Part shown: positions 44,702 through 53,688 of the stretch, piece by piece | Position numbering within the stretch: the stretch's first letter is position 1 | Layout: every line of letters begins with the position of its first letter | The notes under the pieces: model-generated | The model's database searches: none | The model's input: only the letters and a program-made list of their open reading frames with translations | What the model was told of the DNA's origin: nothing | NCBI GenBank assembly: GCA_032017425.1 | Contig: DALZPW010000001.1 | Strand: one strand, 5' to 3' | Source: Faucicola tetraodonis | Lineage (GTDB): Bacteria > Pseudomonadota > Gammaproteobacteria > Pseudomonadales > Moraxellaceae | DNA length: 64,000 nt | Program-made: the position numbers and the translations under genes

Positions 44702-45026
44702 GAAAGATTTCCAAGAAAAAATTTAAAGCTAGCAAATTTTAGCGACTAACGCAATCTCATGCATACCACTGCCAAGCCAGTAGCCTCAAATGCGATGAGA
44801 AAATCACAACCGAGTTGAGGTAACCGACTTGGTTTGCATTTTTATCCAATTATTTATGCCATTTGCTATCTAATCTTTGCTGAAATTTTTACTTCATAGA
44901 CAGCTGCTGCAACATAATGACCCTATTGCAGGTAGCTGCTATCAGCTTATAATAAACGGCATTGACCTGCTTATCATAAAAAAGTTCTCAATATCCTCAT
45001 AACAACATAACGAACAGGAATTCCTG
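44702..45026. other. Intergenic region between esterase and gabD-like gene
   Basis: 325 bp without a convincing ORF. There is no strong terminator hairpin or promoter that I could name. The last bases hold AGGAATTCCTG before the gabD start. Confidence 0.4.
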
Positions 45027-46481
45027 ATGCTACCACTCAAAGACCCAACCTTACTCAAAACCCAATCACTTATTAGCAACCAATGGACAGACGCCACGAC
45101 AGGCGACACCATTGATGTCACCAATCCATTTGACAACCAAGTGATTGCCACTATACCGAGTCTAGAAAAATCCCAAGTCATCGACGCCGTTGCCATCGCC
45201 CACAAAGCGCAAATAGACTGGGCACAAAAAACCGCCAACGAGCGCGCAGCTATTTTAAACAACTGGGCGGATTTAATCGACCAAAATAAAGAAGATTTGG
45301 CAATAATCATGACAGCCGAGCAAGGCAAGCCAATGACCGAATCGCGCGGTGAAATCAGCTATGCCAATAGCTTTATTCGCTGGTTTGCCGAAGAAGGCAA
45401 GCGCATCTATGGCGACATCATCCCTAGCACCAACAAAGACCTACGCTACGTGGTGTTAAAACAACCGATTGGCGTATGCGCGGCGATTACCCCGTGGAAT
45501 TTCCCCGCCGCCATGATTACACGTAAAGTGGCACCGGCATTAGCTGCTGGCTGTAGCATAATTGTCAAACCTGCCACTGAAACACCCTTGACCGCATTAG
45601 CACTGGGCGAACTTGCCATACGTGCAGGCTTACCTGCAGGCTTGCTACAAATCGTCACCGGCAAGTCATCCGTCATTGGCGAAGTGCTCACCCAAGATGA
45701 ACGTATCCACAAATTGTCATTCACTGGCTCTACCGAAGTTGGTCGCGTGCTGATGTCACAATGCGCGTCCACGGTCAAAAAACTCTCGATGGAGCTTGGC
45801 GGCAATGCGCCCTTTATCGTCTTTGATGATGCCGACTTAGAGAAAGCAGCAACCGGTCTTATTGCTTCCAAATACCGTAACGCGGGGCAAACCTGTGTCT
45901 GTGCAAACCGCGTGTATGTGCAATCAAGTATTAAAGACAAATTTTTAGCCATCTTCAAACAAAAAGTAGAAGCCTTAAAAGTTGGTAACGGTATGACAGA
46001 GGGCGTGAATATCGGTCCGCTCATCAACCAAGATGCAATGGACAAAGTCGAGCAGTTACTTGAAGATGCGGTCAACAAAGGCGCGACCGTGGTCACCGGT
46101 GGAAAGAAACACAGCGCGTCAGATTTAAGTTTTGAGCCAACCATTATCACGGGTATCACCGATGACATGGACATCGCTAGCCAAGAGATTTTTGGTCCCG
46201 TCGCCCCGGTATTTATTTTTGATACCGATGACGAAGTGATTGCCCATGCCAACAATACGATTTATGGACTAGCGGCGTATTTTTATACCCAAAGCGTTGC
46301 GCGTTCGTGGAAAGTGTGTGAAGGACTCGAATATGGTATGGTTGCGCAAAACACAGGACTGTTATCAACTGAAGTTGCACCATTCGGCGGTGTGAAGCAA
46401 TCCGGTTTCGGTCGTGAAGGCTCAAAATATGGGATTGAAGATTATGTGACTACCAAATATTGGTGTATTGATGTGCAATAA
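45027..46481 (+). CDS. gabD: NAD(P)+-dependent succinate-semialdehyde dehydrogenase
   Basis: Oxidises succinate semialdehyde to succinate. ITPWNFPAAMITRKVAPALA is typical of GabD. The general-base Glu is in MELGGNAPFIVFDDADL, and the catalytic Cys290 is in AGQTCVCANR, a GabD-type Cys-x-Cys pair that can form a redox disulfide. The C-terminus SGFGREGSKYGIEDY also fits. The 484 aa are standard. No gabT lies beside it, so a role in a different aldehyde pathway is possible. Confidence 0.9.
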   Translation: MLPLKDPTLLKTQSLISNQWTDATTGDTIDVTNPFDNQVIATIPSLEKSQVIDAVAIAHKAQIDWAQKTANERAAILNNWADLIDQNKEDLAIIMTAEQGKPMTESRGEISYANSFIRWFAEEGKRIYGDIIPSTNKDLRYVVLKQPIGVCAAITPWNFPAAMITRKVAPALAAGCSIIVKPATETPLTALALGELAIRAGLPAGLLQIVTGKSSVIGEVLTQDERIHKLSFTGSTEVGRVLMSQCASTVKKLSMELGGNAPFIVFDDADLEKAATGLIASKYRNAGQTCVCANRVYVQSSIKDKFLAIFKQKVEALKVGNGMTEGVNIGPLINQDAMDKVEQLLEDAVNKGATVVTGGKKHSASDLSFEPTIITGITDDMDIASQEIFGPVAPVFIFDTDDEVIAHANNTIYGLAAYFYTQSVARSWKVCEGLEYGMVAQNTGLLSTEVAPFGGVKQSGFGREGSKYGIEDYVTTKYWCIDVQ

Positions 46482-46585
46482 TAGTTCAATCGTCCAAATT
46501 CATGGCATACATTGCCATGATTGGGCGTGAGATTGAACGCGCAGATTTAGTTTATTGGTTTTTTGCAATGAGCGCTTTAGAATTT

Positions 46586-47779
46586 TTACTCAGCGATATC
46601 AAATACTTGGCGCAGGTATGCCAAAAAGGTATCGTTGTCGGTCATGGTTTTGCCCGGGCTGTCGGATATTTTAGCCACCGATTGCCCGTTACATTCAACC
46701 AGTTTAAGGACGATGTTGAGCGGTGTTTGCCCCATATCATTGGTCAGGTGAGTCCCGATACCAAACCCAAGTTGAAAACGGTCGTTAAAATGCAAATACA
46801 GTGCCCACGCCTTCTGCAACGTCAACCCATCGCTAAAATTTAACATTTTGGTTTTTGGGTTGATTTTAAGTTGCTGGTAGTGCGCGTAGGCTTTTTCGCC
46901 CCATGCATACGGGTCGCCACTGTCATGACGCAGCCCATCAAATAGCTTAGCAAAATACAAGTCAAAATCGCGTAAAAAGGCATCCATTCCGACCACGTCT
47001 GTCAATGCAATACCTAAGTCACCTCGATATTCTTGAACCCAAGTTTCGAGTGCTGCTTTTTGAAAATTACGCAAGCGCACATCGAGCGCCTGAAAGGCTT
47101 GTAAAAACTCATGCGCCATTGTGCCAATTGGGGTGATACCGAACTGTTTGGCAAAATACACATTGCTCGTACCGCGAAATATTTCCGGCACAGCCATCAA
47201 CCGCTCAATCACCTGTTCTTGCCAAGCAACACTATAACGTCGACGCGTACCAAAATCTGATAGAAAAAACGGAACGTCATAAGCCGCCATTTGGCGACGA
47301 TAGTCTTGTAACAGTATGATTTTATCGTTTAGCCGTTGTTCACCGACTTGCCAAGCCGATTGCTGGTCAAGGTGACTAAAATACAGTTCATTAACAATCG
47401 CCAACACAAAGATTTCAAACATCATTGCCTGAATCATCGGGCCTTCAATGCGAATGTCTAACCGACCTTCAGCATCAAGGGTCGCTTTGATAAAACGACG
47501 TTTGAGTTGAAATAATTCAAGATAATCAACAAAATCACTTTTGATAAAGCGCAGACCACGAAGGTATTGCAGCTCATCGGCTGTAAAACGTAGTTCACAA
47601 AGCGCATCGAGCTCGCTATTGACTTCATCGAGTAGCGTTGAAAGAGGATAGGCGGTGTCTTCAAGGTTGCGACAGCGAAACGCATATACGCTATGCGTCT
47701 GTGGAAACTTGTGTAGTACCACTTGTAGCATGGTAAATTTGTATAAATCCGTGTCCAACAAAGACTTAATAATCGCCAT
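46586..47779 (-). CDS. pncB: Nicotinate phosphoribosyltransferase
   Basis: Converts nicotinate, PRPP and ATP to nicotinate mononucleotide in NAD salvage. YKFTMLQVVLHKFPQTHSVY, SDFGTRRRYS and GLRHDSGDPYAWGEKA are family signatures. Length 397 aa against 400 in E. coli. It converges with gabD and follows the flavin reductase gene by 91 bases on the minus strand. Read-through from mesX is possible. Confidence 0.95.
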   Translation of the reverse strand: MAIIKSLLDTDLYKFTMLQVVLHKFPQTHSVYAFRCRNLEDTAYPLSTLLDEVNSELDALCELRFTADELQYLRGLRFIKSDFVDYLELFQLKRRFIKATLDAEGRLDIRIEGPMIQAMMFEIFVLAIVNELYFSHLDQQSAWQVGEQRLNDKIILLQDYRRQMAAYDVPFFLSDFGTRRRYSVAWQEQVIERLMAVPEIFRGTSNVYFAKQFGITPIGTMAHEFLQAFQALDVRLRNFQKAALETWVQEYRGDLGIALTDVVGMDAFLRDFDLYFAKLFDGLRHDSGDPYAWGEKAYAHYQQLKINPKTKMLNFSDGLTLQKAWALYLHFNDRFQLGFGIGTHLTNDMGQTPLNIVLKLVECNGQSVAKISDSPGKTMTDNDTFLAYLRQVFDIAE

Positions 47780-47870
47780 TACCCATCCTAAATTCTGTAA
47801 CTATTGATAAGAGTGACTACTTTAGCATTAATTCGCTTGGATTGTACAAAATCTGACTCGGTGCTTGGCA

Positions 47871-48377
47871 TTATGGTTGGTTGGGCGTTTCGACTTTAAT
47901 TTTATTGACGGCATGGTATTCACGATTAAAATACACCAAGCCTGTCTGGTCTTTGCCTTGTTGTATGGCTTCGATACGACAAATAAAAATCCCGTGTGTG
48001 CCGACTTCCTGGATTTGCTCGATTTGGCAATCAAAGCTCGCCAAGGCATTGTCCAAAATCGGTGATTGGGTCATCAAGGTATGCCATGTGCCATGCTCAA
48101 AGCGCGCTTGCGCTTCGAGTTTTGATGCAAAAACCGCAGATAATGGTGCATGATGATCGGCAAGCACATTCACCGCCAATACCTTGTTTTGCACGAAATA
48201 TTCATACGAGCGTGAGGCGGTATTCATGCATACGAGCAAGGTCGGTGGGGTATCGGTTACACTGCACACCGCCGATGCAGTAAAGCCATGACGACCCGCA
48301 GGGCCATCAGTAGTGACCACATTGACCGCAGCCGATAACATCGACATGGCATTTCTAAAATCAGTAACGTCAACCAT
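47871..48377 (-). CDS. Flavin reductase (HpaC/DIM6-NTAB family)
   Basis: A split-barrel flavin reductase that supplies reduced FMN or FAD to a partner oxygenase. Signatures: FRNAMSMLSAAVNVVTT, GRHGFTASAVCSVTDTPPTL, VLAVNVL and a late GTHGIFICRIE. ATG 48377 is preferred, with GGA upstream, over TTG 48389. It begins 20 bases after mesD, so it is probably in the mesX-mesD operon. A role in the oxygen-dependent methionine synthase is an inference. Confidence 0.88.
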   Translation of the reverse strand: MVDVTDFRNAMSMLSAAVNVVTTDGPAGRHGFTASAVCSVTDTPPTLLVCMNTASRSYEYFVQNKVLAVNVLADHHAPLSAVFASKLEAQARFEHGTWHTLMTQSPILDNALASFDCQIEQIQEVGTHGIFICRIEAIQQGKDQTGLVYFNREYHAVNKIKVETPNQP

Positions 48378-48397
48378 TATTTTTTCCAAAGTACTTT

Positions 48398-49453
48398 TTA
48401 AATTATGAGGTCGTCCAATTGATGCGTGGCTAAATAGTCATTTCGGACAAGCTTGGCGCCTTGTGCTAAGGCAAACAGTTTGCCTTGTGCCACATGACGG
48501 GGGAGCGGTGCCATCCCGCAATTGGTACAAGGGTACAAATTTTTGGCATCCACAAACTGCAAGGCTTTATGCAGCGTTGCTGCCACTTCCTCAGGCGTTT
48601 CTATCTGATGCGTCGCCACATCAATCGCGCCCACCATCACTTTTTTGCCACGAATCAATTCAATAAGTTCCATCGGTACGCGCGAATTTTGACATTCTAG
48701 CGACACCATATCAATCGCCGATTGCTGTAGTTTGGGGAAGATGGCTTCATATTGTCGCCATTCACTGCCCAAGGTTTGTTTCCAATCGGTATTGGCTTTG
48801 ATACCATAACCATAACAGATATGGACGGCAGTGTCACATTTCAACCCTTCGATAGCACGTTCGAGTGCCGCAATACCCCAATCATTAACTTCATCAAAAA
48901 ATACATTAAAGGCAGGCTCATCAAATTGAATAATATCAACCCCTGCCGCCTCCAGTTCTTTGGCTTCTTGGTTGAGTAGGGTGGCAAATTCCCAAGCCAG
49001 CTTTTCGCGGCTGCCGTAGTATTGGTCACTTAAGGTATCAATCATGGTCATGGGTCCAGGTAGCGCCCATTTGATAGGTTTGTCTGTGTGCTGACGTAAA
49101 AACTTGGCGTCCTCAGCAAATACCGATTGCGGGCGCGACACCGTACCCACCACAGTCGGCACACTCGCTTCATAGCGATTGCGAATTTTTACCGTAGCGC
49201 GATTGGCAAAATCAACCCCATCTAGATGCTCAATAAAGGTGGTGACAAAATGTTGGCGGGTTTGTTCGCCATCACTCACAATATCAACGCCTGCCGCTAG
49301 TTGCTGCTGCAATGATACCAATAACGCGTCTTGTTTGCCTTGGACAAGCGCGCTGTCTGTTAGCTTCCAAGGTGACCAAAGTTGTTCAGGTTCAGCAAGC
49401 CAGCTTGGTTTAGGCAGGCTACCTGCCGTTGATGTTGGAAAAAGTGTCGTCAT
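48398..49453 (-). CDS. mesD: Core (folate-independent) methionine synthase MesD
   Basis: The protein has only the catalytic barrel of cobalamin-independent methionine synthase (MetE). TAGSLPKP, IVSDGEQTRQHF, WALPGPMTMIDTL and FDEPAF are present. Zinc-type ligands occur in VHICYGYG and PCTNCGMAP. At 351 aa it lacks the N-terminal folate domain of MetE (about 750 aa). Its neighbour encodes DUF1852 (MesX), a partner reported for MesD, which needs oxygen but not methyl-folate or cobalamin. This gives high confidence in the pair. Confidence 0.9.
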   Translation of the reverse strand: MTTLFPTSTAGSLPKPSWLAEPEQLWSPWKLTDSALVQGKQDALLVSLQQQLAAGVDIVSDGEQTRQHFVTTFIEHLDGVDFANRATVKIRNRYEASVPTVVGTVSRPQSVFAEDAKFLRQHTDKPIKWALPGPMTMIDTLSDQYYGSREKLAWEFATLLNQEAKELEAAGVDIIQFDEPAFNVFFDEVNDWGIAALERAIEGLKCDTAVHICYGYGIKANTDWKQTLGSEWRQYEAIFPKLQQSAIDMVSLECQNSRVPMELIELIRGKKVMVGAIDVATHQIETPEEVAATLHKALQFVDAKNLYPCTNCGMAPLPRHVAQGKLFALAQGAKLVRNDYLATHQLDDLII

Positions 49454-49515
49454 TGTTTTCTCTTTAATTGTTGGGTGTCAGCAAAAACTGCTTAAGCGAC
49501 TTATTAAGCTACTTA

Positions 49516-50493
49516 TTAAGCGACTTGGGAATTTAACCAGTTTTGTAATAAGGTTCGGTAGGGTTTGATAAAGTGGGTTTCTGTGTATTGACCTTGTTGA
49601 ATCGCTAGCTGGCTGCGCTCTTCACGGTCATACTCGATTTTGGTCAGTGAATAATCCTCATGATTTAAACTGGGCTGATAACTTTGACCTGCCACGGTAT
49701 TGGCGTTATAAATCTCAGGACGATAGATTTTTTGGAACGTTTCCATCGTGCTAATTGTGCTGATAAGCTCAAGGTTGGTGTAGTCATTGAGCAAATCACC
49801 TTTAAAATAAAACGCAAAAGGCGCCACTGATTTTGGCGGCATAAAATAACGCACCGATAACCCCATTTTGCTAAAGTACTCATCTGTCAGCGAATACGCG
49901 TCTTGTACATATTCAGTGCCCAAAATCGGATGACAATTGGCGGTTCGGGTGTAGGTCTTAGTGGTCGATACACTCAGACAAATCACCGGGGGTTTGTTAA
50001 ATTGCTCACGATAGGCAGGCGAGTTCAACACATACTCAAACAACTTACCATGCAAATCCCCAAACCGCTCGGGCACGCTAAACGATGGCTGGTTTTTGTT
50101 ATGCGCCAACAGCCATACACTAAAGTCATAATCGCGCACATAGGAAGAAAAACTGTTACCCACAATGCCATCGATTCGCTGCTGGGTCTGGGTGTCAAAG
50201 ATAACGGTTTTTAAAATCTCAATAGCCGGGAAGCTGTCTTTCGTACCCGCTATCTCAAGATTGGCAGATACAATCTCAAGCTCGACCTGATAGCGGTCGC
50301 CAGTCCCATTGTCCCAATGTGCCAAATCATTAAATCGACGGTTAATCATTTGCAGGGTATTGCGTAAGTTTTGCTCGCGGTGTTCACCCCGTGCTAGATT
50401 GGCGAAGTTGGTAGTCAGCCTAGTATCTTTGGCAGGTTGGTAGTTTTCATCAAATGCAATGGTTTTGATATGACAATTAATCGGTAAAGTCAT
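49516..50493 (-). CDS. mesX: MesX, DUF1852 protein required by MesD
   Basis: A 325-residue soluble protein with no known catalytic motif. It opens with MTLPINCHIKTIAFDENYQP and contains RFGDLHGKLFEYVLNS and YFMPPKSVAPFAFYFK. It matches the DUF1852 group that accompanies MesD in aerobic bacteria such as Acinetobacter; what it does chemically was undefined when described. It is first in the minus-strand unit mesX, mesD, flavin reductase and perhaps pncB, and the mesX-mesD gap is 62 bases. Confidence 0.9.
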   Translation of the reverse strand: MTLPINCHIKTIAFDENYQPAKDTRLTTNFANLARGEHREQNLRNTLQMINRRFNDLAHWDNGTGDRYQVELEIVSANLEIAGTKDSFPAIEILKTVIFDTQTQQRIDGIVGNSFSSYVRDYDFSVWLLAHNKNQPSFSVPERFGDLHGKLFEYVLNSPAYREQFNKPPVICLSVSTTKTYTRTANCHPILGTEYVQDAYSLTDEYFSKMGLSVRYFMPPKSVAPFAFYFKGDLLNDYTNLELISTISTMETFQKIYRPEIYNANTVAGQSYQPSLNHEDYSLTKIEYDREERSQLAIQQGQYTETHFIKPYRTLLQNWLNSQVA

Positions 50494-51001
50494 GTCTATA
50501 ATCTCCGTAACAGTCGCGCAAAAAATTTTCTTTTAGCACCCTACGACCAATAAAAATCGTCACTGCTAAAAGTACAAAGACAGTTATACGCTAAAATGAA
50601 GATGAATAAAAACGAATTAAAATTTAAAAATGATGAATTTTATTCATTTTATGTTTTTCCTTGAATAAAAAATGGCTAGAGAGTGTCTAACCGTTTTTTA
50701 GCAGCGCTGAGATTTGGTATTAGCGATGTCAAAATTCCCTAACATAGATTCAGCGAAGCTAGTGATGCTGTGTATTTTTTGAGGTTGACGAAGATTAATT
50801 TTATTAGAAGTTTTACAAATTCAATAAAAGTTGATAGTTAAAAAATAATTTATGCAACAAAGTAATAAATTTTGTAGGTATAAAACAAGTAATTCGCCAT
50901 CAGAAAGGTTAACTTACTAATTACCAACATTACGCTACAAGTCTGTAGCATTAAAGGTTGAATAGCCCGCTCTATAATCACGGGAAAATAAGGAGGGTGA
51001 T
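50494..51001. other. Divergent control region between mesX and gcd
   Basis: A 508-bp gap. It holds a MetR-type palindrome and a TATAAC -10-like box (minus strand, 50583-50588) upstream of mesX, and a TATAAT (50973-50978) and an AAGGAGGGTGA ribosome site before gcd. A 63-codon minus-strand ORF in it has no support. Confidence 0.5.
50634..50646 (-). promoter_or_regulatory. MetR-type operator upstream of mesX
   Basis: TGAATTTTATTCA fits the MetR consensus TGAA-N5-TTCA and extends to the palindrome ATGAATTTTATTCAT. It lies about 45 bases upstream of a TATAAC box and 141 bases before mesX, a usual place for a LysR-type activator. Additional TGAA half-sites lie between. Confidence 0.55.
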
Positions 51002-53491
51002 ATGACAATAAGCAATCATCAAAATATACCCTCGTCAGCAATCAATACGGTAAAACCACCCTATATCACTATGGCGATTTTTGCCATTATAGGTTTTGTA
51101 TTATTGTTTGGCGGGATTTATCTCATTAGTTTGGGCGGCTCGTGGTACTACTTGGTAGCCGGTATTTGGATATTAGCCACGGCAGTGTTACTTAAAAAAC
51201 GCGCTGCATTGGCGCTGTGGCTGTTTGCTGCCCTGTTGGTTGTGACAGCGGTATGGTCGTTATGGGAAGTGGGCAGCGATTTTTGGGCACTCGCACCTAG
51301 GCTGGATATTTTAACTTTTATGGGGATTTGGCTATGGTTGCCACGTATCACCCGCTATGTTAAATCTCATCAGCCAATTAACCCTGCAGATCCATCATCA
51401 ACGCCTCAAGCAACGTTATTTGATCATACTTGGCTAACCCCGGTTCGACATGGCTTAGGCTTAGTCATTCTATCAATTTTTGCGTTGATGGGTTATGCCG
51501 CTTTTCATGACCCCCAAGAAATCAACGGAACCATCACCCGTGCGCAGCCTACGCCAAAACCACTGGCAGGCATTGCTCCTGGCGATTGGACCGATTATGG
51601 GCGGACACCTGAAGGTACACGCTATTCGCCTTTGACCCAAATCAATGATAGCAATGTCAAAAATCTTAAAGAAGCGTGGACGTTTCGTACTGGCGACTTT
51701 AAAACCGCCAATGATTCTGGGGAAACCACCAACCAAGTCACCCCGCTTAAAGTCAACAATACCTTATATTTTTGTACCGCGCATCAGTTTTTGATTGCGC
51801 TTGACCCTGCCACAGGTAAACAAAAATGGCGGTTTGATCCGAAACTTAAATCAGATAAAACCTTCCAACATTTGACCTGCCGTGGGGTATCGTATCACGA
51901 TGACGCCAATGTCAGTAAAAATGCTGCCAGTTTACAAGCGCGCCAAACCCAATCGGCGCTTTGCCCGCGCAAAATTATTTTGCCGGTCAATGATGGTCGC
52001 TTAGTCGCCGTCAATGCCGATACGGGTCAACGTTGTAGCGATTTTGGTACCAATGGTGAAGTCAATCTGCAACAAGATATGCCATACCCCTATCCCGGTG
52101 GCTATAACCCAACCTCACCACCTGTAGTGACAGGGACGACGATTGTTATCGGTGGGTCTGTGACTGACAACCTCTCTACTAAAGAGCCTTCGGGCGTTAT
52201 CCGTGGCTATGATGTTAATACCGGTAAATTAATGTGGGTGTTTGACACAGGCGCAGAAGACCCCAATGCCATCCCAGCACCTGGGCAAAAATTTGTACAC
52301 AACTCGCCAAATGCATGGGCACCGCTTGCGTATGATAGCCAAGCCGATGTCGTATATGTGCCTGTTGGTGTTGGTACGCCAGATATTTGGGGCGGTAATC
52401 GTGACCGACTACAAGAGCGTTTTGCTAACTCGGTTGTTGCGCTCAATGGCACTACCGGTAAAGTGCTTTGGAGCTTCCAGACCACGCATCACGACTTGTG
52501 GGATATGGATGTACCGTCGCAGCCAACCATTGCAGAATTGACCGACCAAACGGGCAAAACCACGCCTGTGGTCTATGTCACCACCAAAACGGGCAATGTG
52601 TTTGTCCTTGACCGGCGTACGGGTAAACCTGTGGTACCGGTGACAGAACGTGCCGTGCCACAAACGGTTAAACGCGGTAACCAAACCAAAGGTGAAAAAT
52701 ACGCTGCCACTCAGCCATTTTCTGAGTTAAACCTTGCGCCACCAAATCCGCTACAGGATAAAGATATGTGGGGCGCGACCATGTTTGACCAATTATATTG
52801 CCGTGCGTATTTTAAATCACTCAATTATGAGGGTATCTATACGCCACCGTCAGAAAACGGTACCTTGGTTTTCCCAGGCAATTTAGGGGTATTTGAATGG
52901 GGCGGTATTTCAGTTAATCCCGATCGCCAAGTCGCGGTGATGAACCCCTTAGCGTTACCTTTCGTTAGTACTTTGATTCCAGAAGATCCTAACCGTCCAC
53001 AAAAAGAAAAAGGCGCAGGCACTGAACAAGGCATCCAGCCTATGTATGGTGCGCCTTATGGTGTGGAAATCAAACCTTTCTTATCGCCTGTCGGATTACC
53101 TTGTAAACAACCTGGCTGGGGCTATGTGGCAGGGGTGGACTTGACCACCCATCAAATCGTGTGGAAAAAACGTATCGGTACTATCCGTGATAGCTTGCCA
53201 AAACTGATGCAGTTACCGCCATTAAAAATCGGTGTGCCCGGACTGGGTGGTTCGATTTCCACAGCGGGAAATGTGATGTTTGTCGCGGCGACCCAAGATA
53301 ATTATATCCGTGCCTTTAATGTCAGTAATGGCGATAAACTCTGGGAAGCACGTTTGCCGGCTGGTGGACAAGCCACGCCAATGACTTATGAGATTAATGG
53401 CAAACAGTATGTGGTCATCATGGCAGGCGGGCATGGCTCGTTTGGCACCAAGATGGGTGACTACATGGTTGCCTATGCGTTACCCGATTAG
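51002..53491 (+). CDS. gcd: Membrane-bound PQQ-dependent glucose dehydrogenase
   Basis: Oxidises glucose to gluconolactone in the periplasm and passes electrons to ubiquinone. The first 190 residues hold about five membrane helices. The eight-bladed propeller follows, with GDWTDYGRTPEGTRYSPL, a His in FCTAHQFLIALD, NSPNAWAPLAYD, TPDIWGGNR and the catalytic Asp in HHDLWDMD. The ending GGHGSFGTKMGDYMVAYALP is almost that of E. coli Gcd. The 829 aa fit. Quinate dehydrogenase is the alternative. No pqq genes are in the window. AAGGAGGGTGA precedes the ATG. Confidence 0.9.
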   Translation: MTISNHQNIPSSAINTVKPPYITMAIFAIIGFVLLFGGIYLISLGGSWYYLVAGIWILATAVLLKKRAALALWLFAALLVVTAVWSLWEVGSDFWALAPRLDILTFMGIWLWLPRITRYVKSHQPINPADPSSTPQATLFDHTWLTPVRHGLGLVILSIFALMGYAAFHDPQEINGTITRAQPTPKPLAGIAPGDWTDYGRTPEGTRYSPLTQINDSNVKNLKEAWTFRTGDFKTANDSGETTNQVTPLKVNNTLYFCTAHQFLIALDPATGKQKWRFDPKLKSDKTFQHLTCRGVSYHDDANVSKNAASLQARQTQSALCPRKIILPVNDGRLVAVNADTGQRCSDFGTNGEVNLQQDMPYPYPGGYNPTSPPVVTGTTIVIGGSVTDNLSTKEPSGVIRGYDVNTGKLMWVFDTGAEDPNAIPAPGQKFVHNSPNAWAPLAYDSQADVVYVPVGVGTPDIWGGNRDRLQERFANSVVALNGTTGKVLWSFQTTHHDLWDMDVPSQPTIAELTDQTGKTTPVVYVTTKTGNVFVLDRRTGKPVVPVTERAVPQTVKRGNQTKGEKYAATQPFSELNLAPPNPLQDKDMWGATMFDQLYCRAYFKSLNYEGIYTPPSENGTLVFPGNLGVFEWGGISVNPDRQVAVMNPLALPFVSTLIPEDPNRPQKEKGAGTEQGIQPMYGAPYGVEIKPFLSPVGLPCKQPGWGYVAGVDLTTHQIVWKKRIGTIRDSLPKLMQLPPLKIGVPGLGGSISTAGNVMFVAATQDNYIRAFNVSNGDKLWEARLPAGGQATPMTYEINGKQYVVIMAGGHGSFGTKMGDYMVAYALPD

Positions 53492-53504
53492 TCATAAATG
53501 TTTT

Positions 53505-53541
53505 AAAAAAACCACGTTAACACTTTAACGTGGTTTTTTTA
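53505..53541. terminator. Terminator after gcd
   Basis: The stem AAACCACGTTAA / TTAACGTGGTTT with A and T runs, placed between gcd and the convergent photolyase gene. Confidence 0.85.
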
Positions 53542-53688
53542 TGACCCTAGAGTAAGTGGGCAGTGTATTTAGTCATAATTTATATCAGCAATTACACAAC
53601 ACGGTTTTTAGCAAGCGTTTAACAAGTTTTTAAATAGTGTGCTTTTAACACCTTGATGTGATAAATTGATTAATACTAATGCTATCGT

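Noticed and set aside
45446..46255. Long antisense ORF (269 codons) inside gabD
   Set aside because: It is the mirror of a strongly conserved coding frame; the product has shadow-type composition and no start signal.
50850..51041. 63-codon minus-strand ORF upstream of gcd
   Set aside because: It overlaps the gcd ribosome site and start and has no supporting signals.
51002..53491. Quinate/shikimate dehydrogenase instead of glucose dehydrogenase
   Set aside because: The propeller sequence and C-terminus follow glucose dehydrogenase closely; still, substrate choice in this family cannot be proven from sequence alone.
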